In this document: piece after piece, positions 29,043 through 33,152 of the stretch
Position numbering within the stretch: the first letter of the stretch is position 1
Layout: every line of letters starts with the position of its first letter
Origin: Candidatus Methanoplasma sp.
GTDB taxonomy: Archaea > Thermoplasmatota > Thermoplasmata > Methanomassiliicoccales > Methanomethylophilaceae
Reading direction: 5' to 3'
Assembly: GCA_031283015.1 (NCBI GenBank)
Contig: JAITCQ010000002.1
Location: 1-33,152, forward strand
DNA: 33,152 bases
Notes under the pieces: generated by a model
What the model was told of the DNA's origin: nothing
The model's input: the letters and a program-made list of their open reading frames with translations, nothing else
Database searches by the model: none
Translations under genes and position numbers: made by a program

Positions 29043-30026
29043 ATGCACATTTACCACGATTCGGATGTGGACTTGAATGTCCTCAAGGGAAAGAAGGTCT
29101 CGGTCCTAGGATACGGGGCGCAGGGAAGGGCGCAGGCGCTCTGCTTCCACGACTCGGGATTGGACGTGACTGTCGGTGTCAGGAAGGACGGGAAGTCCTG
29201 GAAGAAGGCGAGGGAGGACGGGCTCAAAGTGGCCGAGTTCGCCGACGCCGTGAAAGGAGCGGACGTCGTGATGATGCTGCTTCCCGACGAGATACAGCCG
29301 GACATGTACAAACAGTACGTGGAACCGAACCTCAAGGAAGGGGCGGCGCTTGAGTTCGCCCACGGATTCGCAATAACATACAAGCTCATCTCCCCGCCGA
29401 AGGGCGTGGACGTCATCATGATGGCTCCCAAGTCCCCGGGCGACATGGAGAGGGAGGTGTTCCTCCAGGGATTCGGCGTTCCGGCGCTGGTCTGCGTATA
29501 CCAAGATGCCACCGGGAACGCGAAAAAGATAGCTCTGGCACTTGCGAAGGGGCTCGGTGCAACCCGCGCGGGAGTTTTCGAGACAACGTTCGACTTCGAA
29601 ACGAAGACAGACCTCTTCGGCGAGCAGGCGGTCCTCTGCGGAGGACTCACTGCCATGATAAAAGCCGGATTCGAGACGCTGGTCGGCGGCGGATATCCGC
29701 CAGAGATGGCGTATTTCGAAGTCCTGCACGAAGTGAAGCTGATCCAGGACCTGATCAACAAAGGAGGCTTCGAGCTCATGTGGCACGTCGTTTCCAACAC
29801 TGCGGAGTACGGAGGGCTTACCAGAAGGGACAAGGTCATCACCGCCGAGTCCAAGAAGGGAATGAAATCCATATTGGACGATATAGAATCCGGAGCGTTC
29901 AAGAACGACTGGCGCGCCGAATGGGCCGCCGGGCTTGTGAACCTCAAGAGGCTGGAAGAGGAAGAGAAAAAACTGCAGCTTGAGGTCGTCGGCAAAGAGA
30001 TAAGACAGCTCTTCGAAAGGAAGTAA
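29043..30026 (+). CDS. ilvC: Ketol-acid reductoisomerase
   Basis: The protein has 327 residues, the short class I form. It has the Rossmann motif VLGYGAQGRAQA, and VRKDGKSWKKA with Arg and Ser placed for NADPH. MMAPKSPGDMEREVF, GVFETTFDFETKTDLFGEQAVLCGG (metal-binding acids) and the knotted C-terminal domain with EVLHEVKLIQDLI follow. It rearranges and reduces acetolactate to dihydroxyisovalerate in valine and isoleucine synthesis. AGGTGGA 6-12 nt upstream is its ribosome-binding site. It is the partner of ilvB but is separated from it by the AT-rich insert. Confidence 0.95.
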   Translation: MHIYHDSDVDLNVLKGKKVSVLGYGAQGRAQALCFHDSGLDVTVGVRKDGKSWKKAREDGLKVAEFADAVKGADVVMMLLPDEIQPDMYKQYVEPNLKEGAALEFAHGFAITYKLISPPKGVDVIMMAPKSPGDMEREVFLQGFGVPALVCVYQDATGNAKKIALALAKGLGATRAGVFETTFDFETKTDLFGEQAVLCGGLTAMIKAGFETLVGGGYPPEMAYFEVLHEVKLIQDLINKGGFELMWHVVSNTAEYGGLTRRDKVITAESKKGMKSILDDIESGAFKNDWRAEWAAGLVNLKRLEEEEKKLQLEVVGKEIRQLFERK

Positions 30027-30045
30027 ACTTCAAAGGGCCGATGGC

Positions 30046-30423
30046 ATGAGCAGGATCCGCATCAAAACAAGGAACGGCGAATATACCGCCGAACTTGACG
30101 GCTCGGACATCTCCAACGCCATCTGGCTCTCTTTACCTTTTACCGCGTCCATAAATATGCTGGGGTGTCAGATCTACTTCGAGATGCCCGTCGACTACGC
30201 CGAACCGGAACAGCTGGTGACGAAGCTGGAGGTGGGAGACATCGCTTACTGGCCGAAGGTTGGTGCACTTTGCATATTCTTCGGGCCCACGCCGCTCAGC
30301 GGCGACGACGGTCTCCCCGTTTCCCGGTATCCGGTGACGAAGATCGGCAGGATCCTCGGCGAGTGCTCGTCCATGGAATACGCCGGCGACCGCCAGCCCA
30401 TCACTCTCGAGAAGTCCTTCTGA
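30046..30423 (+). CDS. Cyclophilin-like fold protein (DUF369/TM1367 type)
   Basis: The protein has 125 residues. It shows the DUF369 pattern: IRIKTRNGEYTAELDGSDISNAIWLSLPF near the N-terminus, then VGDIAYWPKVGALCIFFGPTPLS and a KIGRILG strand. This family adopts a cyclophilin-like barrel but lacks the proline isomerase active site, and no function is established. It begins 19 bp after ilvC and may be read with it. It converges with the M24 peptidase gene, stop to stop. Confidence 0.72.
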   Translation: MSRIRIKTRNGEYTAELDGSDISNAIWLSLPFTASINMLGCQIYFEMPVDYAEPEQLVTKLEVGDIAYWPKVGALCIFFGPTPLSGDDGLPVSRYPVTKIGRILGECSSMEYAGDRQPITLEKSF

Positions 30424-31512
30424 TCAGACGAAAGTGATCCTTCTGTCGAAATCGGTGAGTCTTTCGCATCCGTTCTTCGTTATCAGGCATGTGTCCTCTA
30501 TCCTTATCCCGCCTACTCCGGGTATGTATATCCCGGGTTCAGCGGACACGACGTTCCCTTCCTTTAGTATCTGTTCCGACTTCGGCGATACCGAGATGTC
30601 CTGATGGACGTCCATGCCAATGCCGTGGCCGAAGGAGTGAATGAACTTCCCTTTGAACTCCGTCCCGTCTATTATCTCCCTTGCGGCAAGGTCCGCGTCC
30701 TTGGCCGGAGCCCCGTCCATATACTTCTCGATGCCGGCGGTCTGGGCCTCAAGCACAGTCTCGTACGCCCGCTCCAGGATCTTCCGCGGCCGCGAAAGGA
30801 ACACCGCCCTGGTCATGTCCGAGCAGTACCGATCATATTTGGTGCCGAAATCGAAGAGCGCCGTGTCGCCTTTCATGAGCTTGTAGTCCGTAGGGGAGTG
30901 GTGGGGCTTCGAGCTGTTGGCGCCGAACGCAGATATCGTGTCAAAAGCGTTCCCTGTGCCTCCGAGCTCCCTCATCCTCATATCCATTCTGAACGCTACT
31001 TCCTTCTCGCTGACTCCTTCGAAGAGCAAGTCCGGTATCTCCCCGGCGACCCGGGAGGATATCCAGCATGCTTTCCTTGTCAGTTCGATCTCCTTGGCGT
31101 CCTTTACCGAGACGGTGGCGGATATCGCCGATGACGCGTCCTTGACCTTTATCCCTCCGGCCGTTCTTTTTACGTAGTCGACCATGGAATATGGTGCGCT
31201 GTGAAGATTGAACCCTACTTCGCCGGCGCCTTTCAGCGCTTCCCTGAGGTAGTTGTCCCGTTCTATGCGCGTACTGTATACGCGCACATTCCCCTTGCCG
31301 GACGCCGCGGCCTCTTCCTCGAGAGTGCTGACAATCACGTCCAATACTCCGTCCCTTCCGACGACCGCCAGGGAACCCTCGAAGGTGCCGCCGGCCGCTT
31401 CGGTCAGATACCAGAACGTGGAGTCCAGGAACGGGCTTCCGCCGTTCAGTATGACGATCGCATCAAGACCTTCCGCATTGGCCATCAGCCTTTCGGCGCG
31501 GGACTTTTCCAT
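30424..31512 (-). CDS. M24-family Xaa-Pro dipeptidase/aminopeptidase
   Basis: The protein has 362 residues. The N-terminal creatinase-like domain (about 1-125) is followed by the pita-bread catalytic domain with the metal ligands in order: Asp in LFDFGTKYDRYCSDMTR (two Asp), His in IHSFGHGIGMDVHQD, Glu in SAEPGIYIPG and Glu in GIRIEDT. These bind two metal ions. It cleaves peptides next to proline (PepP or PepQ type); the sequence does not separate the two. The ATG at 31512 is the start and no operon partner is obvious. Confidence 0.9.
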   Translation of the reverse strand: MEKSRAERLMANAEGLDAIVILNGGSPFLDSTFWYLTEAAGGTFEGSLAVVGRDGVLDVIVSTLEEEAAASGKGNVRVYSTRIERDNYLREALKGAGEVGFNLHSAPYSMVDYVKRTAGGIKVKDASSAISATVSVKDAKEIELTRKACWISSRVAGEIPDLLFEGVSEKEVAFRMDMRMRELGGTGNAFDTISAFGANSSKPHHSPTDYKLMKGDTALFDFGTKYDRYCSDMTRAVFLSRPRKILERAYETVLEAQTAGIEKYMDGAPAKDADLAAREIIDGTEFKGKFIHSFGHGIGMDVHQDISVSPKSEQILKEGNVVSAEPGIYIPGVGGIRIEDTCLITKNGCERLTDFDRRITFV

Positions 31513-31619
31513 GCGGGATAATCAGACATTCCCAACTAAAATGTTTCCTCTGATACTCCATGGCGCAACGGAAAAGCCGGGACGGTCCGGCGGGATGGCC
31601 GGCGGGTTCCCCCGACCGT

Positions 31620-32426
31620 TCAGATACCAAACCATTCGTTGCGGACTATCCTCTTCAGCGCGGATATTGCCGAAAGGGTTGCCAGGTGGGATGTTCTGGG
31701 GTTGTCCGGTTCCGGATAGTTGTATGTGTGGCAGTTCATCTCTCCGAATTTTCCTTTTATTCTCAGCTCGTGGGAGTTGCTCTTTATTACGGGGTCCACC
31801 ACCACCGTGACCTTCGTCTTATCGAAGCCAATGCCCAGAAGGCTCACTGTCGCGGCCACGTTGATGTTCCTGGGGAACAGTTTGACCGCTTCTCTGGCGT
31901 ATCCGGTGTATATCGTCGTCCTCTCGGTGATCTTCTCCACGTCTATCCCCTTGTTCTCAATATACTCCACGCCGAGAAGGCTCTTCGGGCCTTTCATTGT
32001 GATAAGTTCGACCTCGTCCATCTCATCGACGGAAGCGGATCTCAGACCGTCCGTTCCGCACAGAGCGCCGGTCGGTATGTACACCTTGGCCTCGCTGATC
32101 CTGGCCTTCTCGAAGACCATGCTCCTGAAATCGTCGTCGACCAGAGAGCCCACGGACATTATCATTATGTCCACTCCCCTTGACACCACCTTCGGGAGGA
32201 TCTCCTTTGCCGCCGCCTGCGACGCGGCCTCGATGACAAGATCGGAATGGTACAGTTCCTCCTCTACGGAGTTTATCACTATAGCTTTGTTCAGGCCCGC
32301 CGCGACCCCCTCGGCGACATCCTTCTGAAGATCCATCAGATATATCCTCTTAACCTCTCTCATCCCGTCGGCGGCTTTTGCGAGCTTAGAGCCGATGGAA
32401 CCGCAGCCTACGATGGTTATGCGCAT
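31620..32426 (-). CDS. nadX: L-aspartate dehydrogenase
   Basis: The protein has 268 residues from ATG 32426; the open frame upstream has no conserved content. It begins RITIVGCGSIGSKLA, a Rossmann motif. VIEAASQAAAKEIL, the IMSVGSLVDDDF loop, YIPTGALCGTDGLRSA and NINVAATVSLLGIGFDKT match the aspartate dehydrogenase family. NadX oxidises aspartate to iminoaspartate for quinolinate and NAD synthesis, replacing NadB; nadA is not in the window. The 238-bp region to archease holds only promoter sequence. Confidence 0.9.
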   Translation of the reverse strand: MRITIVGCGSIGSKLAKAADGMREVKRIYLMDLQKDVAEGVAAGLNKAIVINSVEEELYHSDLVIEAASQAAAKEILPKVVSRGVDIMIMSVGSLVDDDFRSMVFEKARISEAKVYIPTGALCGTDGLRSASVDEMDEVELITMKGPKSLLGVEYIENKGIDVEKITERTTIYTGYAREAVKLFPRNINVAATVSLLGIGFDKTKVTVVVDPVIKSNSHELRIKGKFGEMNCHTYNYPEPDNPRTSHLATLSAISALKRIVRNEWFGI

Positions 32427-32616
32427 GAGCAGAGAAATCGGATGGCCCGCTTTAAGGTTTATGGCAGAGTGACGCCGGGCGTCAGCTTTCCCTGATCGGC
32501 TGTTTCGGTCGGTCAGTGCCGTTAACCGCCTCGATGCACCGTTGATCGGTTTATTTCGGACGTTTCCGATAATTACGAACTTGTTCGTTTCATGTGGCAT
32601 TCTCTCGCTTTTTTCC

Positions 32617-32644
32617 TTGGTGCGGGGGACGCACCAATATAATA
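32617..32644 (+). promoter_or_regulatory. Inverted repeat and TATA box upstream of archease
   Basis: TTGGTGC (32617-32623) and GCACCAA (32631-32637) form a perfect 7-bp inverted repeat with a G-rich spacer, abutting TATAATA (32638-32644). The TATA box is 24 bp before GTG 32665, so the message is probably leaderless. The repeat covers the BRE position and could be an operator or an RNA stem of a longer transcript. Confidence 0.4.
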
Positions 32645-32664
32645 CCGAACGAACATTATCTTCC

Positions 32665-33072
32665 GTGAAAAGATACGACCTGATCGACCACACCGCGGAC
32701 CTCATGGTCAAAGCATACGGAAGAACATTGGAGGAATGCTTTGCCAACGCGGGCTATGCGCTTTTCGATCAGACCGTGGACCTCTCCCGGATCGGACCAG
32801 CGGAAACGTTCGAAATAGAGGCGTCTGGGGAATGCCCTGAGGATCGGCTGTACTCCTTCCTGTCGGAACTGCTCTTCCTCGAGGATTGCGAGGGGGTCGT
32901 TCTTTGCGAGCTTGACGTCCGTTTCGACGGCGATCGGGTCATATGCAAAGGAAAGGGAGAGATCCTGGACAGGAACCGACACCGCATAAGATCGGAGATC
33001 AAGGCCGTCACGTTCCATATGATGTCCGTGAATGCGGACGAACCGTCGGTGACCGTCATCTTTGACGTATAA
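32665..33072 (+). CDS. Archease
   Basis: The protein has 135 residues from GTG 32665, the family's normal start (KRYDLIDHTADLMVKAYG). The in-frame extension to 32542 lies upstream of the TATA box. DHTAD supplies the conserved metal-binding Asp-His, and the fold continues with LYSFLSELLFLEDCEG and a terminal AVTFHMMSV...VTVIFDV with the conserved Asp. Archease activates the RNA ligase RtcB for tRNA splicing and RNA repair. RtcB is not in the window. Confidence 0.93.
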   Translation: MKRYDLIDHTADLMVKAYGRTLEECFANAGYALFDQTVDLSRIGPAETFEIEASGECPEDRLYSFLSELLFLEDCEGVVLCELDVRFDGDRVICKGKGEILDRNRHRIRSEIKAVTFHMMSVNADEPSVTVIFDV

Positions 33073-33113
33073 AGACAATAATATACTCTCATTTCTTTCC
33101 GTTCAATGATATC

Positions 33114-33152
33114 ATGCTCAGACTAGGATGGTTCTCCACGGGAAGGGGTCCG
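33114..33152 (+). CDS. Start of a formyltransferase-like gene (PurN-like), cut by the window
   Basis: Only 13 codons are visible (MLRLGWFSTGRGP), which resembles the beginning of archaeal formyltransferase-family proteins of the PurN type. A TATA-like TAATATA (33079-33085) lies about 30 bp upstream. The identity is tentative because so little is present. Confidence 0.45.
   Translation, partial: MLRLGWFSTGRGP

Noticed and set aside
1..33152. CRISPR arrays, insertion sequences or transposases
   Set aside because: No regularly spaced direct repeats, terminal inverted repeats with transposase, or cas genes were seen on reading.

Overview
This looks like a piece of an archaeal chromosome, with no rRNA, phage or plasmid genes in view. 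Archaeal markers are the eL18-uL13-uS9-RpoN cluster, a PhoU with an AbrB-type DNA-binding head, archaeal-type GAPDH and PGK, archease, an Lrp regulator, and TATA boxes about 24-28 bp upstream of many start codons (leaderless genes). The HdrD-like protein and overall gene style suggest a Thermoplasmata or Methanomassiliicoccales-like methanogen. That placement is inference, because no mcr or rRNA gene is present.

Layout. Positions 1-3270 hold the end of an XTP pyrophosphatase gene, tRNA-Pro(TGG), phoU, and tRNA-Pro(GGG). Between and around these are unusually long gene-free stretches. One of them (about 2178-2860) is a dense chain of hairpins ending in a hairpin plus T tract on the minus strand, which I read as a large structured RNA. 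Positions 3293-4689 are a ribosomal/RNA polymerase operon (minus). Positions 4829-6413 carry a TIM-barrel endonuclease-IV-like gene and a hexuloisomerase-like gene. Positions 6414-8412 (minus) are a four-gene ubiquitin-type operon in the order E1, ubiquitin-like protein, E2, Rpn11-like JAMM protease. This is the most striking system in the window.

Positions 8974-12325 hold a small zinc-ribbon membrane protein, folP, an HdrD/GlcF-like iron-sulfur protein and a LarA homologue. Positions 12451-16898 hold thiL, an AmmeMemoRadiSam radical SAM gene, an A24 prepilin peptidase and an MscS channel. Positions 17016-23711 are a tightly overlapping lysine operon (Lrp regulator, dapA, dapB, lysC, lysA, dapF, dapL) that runs the diaminopimelate aminotransferase route from aspartate, lacking only asd. 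Positions 23718-25977 (minus) are gap-pgk.

Positions 26105-30026 hold ilvB and ilvC for branched-chain amino acids. They are separated by an AT-richer island with a DIP1984-family gene and an orphan MNT nucleotidyltransferase with what may be a broken HepT partner. The end holds a cyclophilin-like protein, an M24 peptidase, aspartate dehydrogenase, archease and the start of a PurN-like gene.

In the ubiquitin-type operon, the E1 would adenylate the ubiquitin-like protein and pass it to the E2. The JAMM protease would trim the Ubl tail (Gly-Gly-Ser) to expose Gly-Gly and remove it from targets. No RING-type E3 is visible nearby. All functional statements come from reading motifs; no database search was run.
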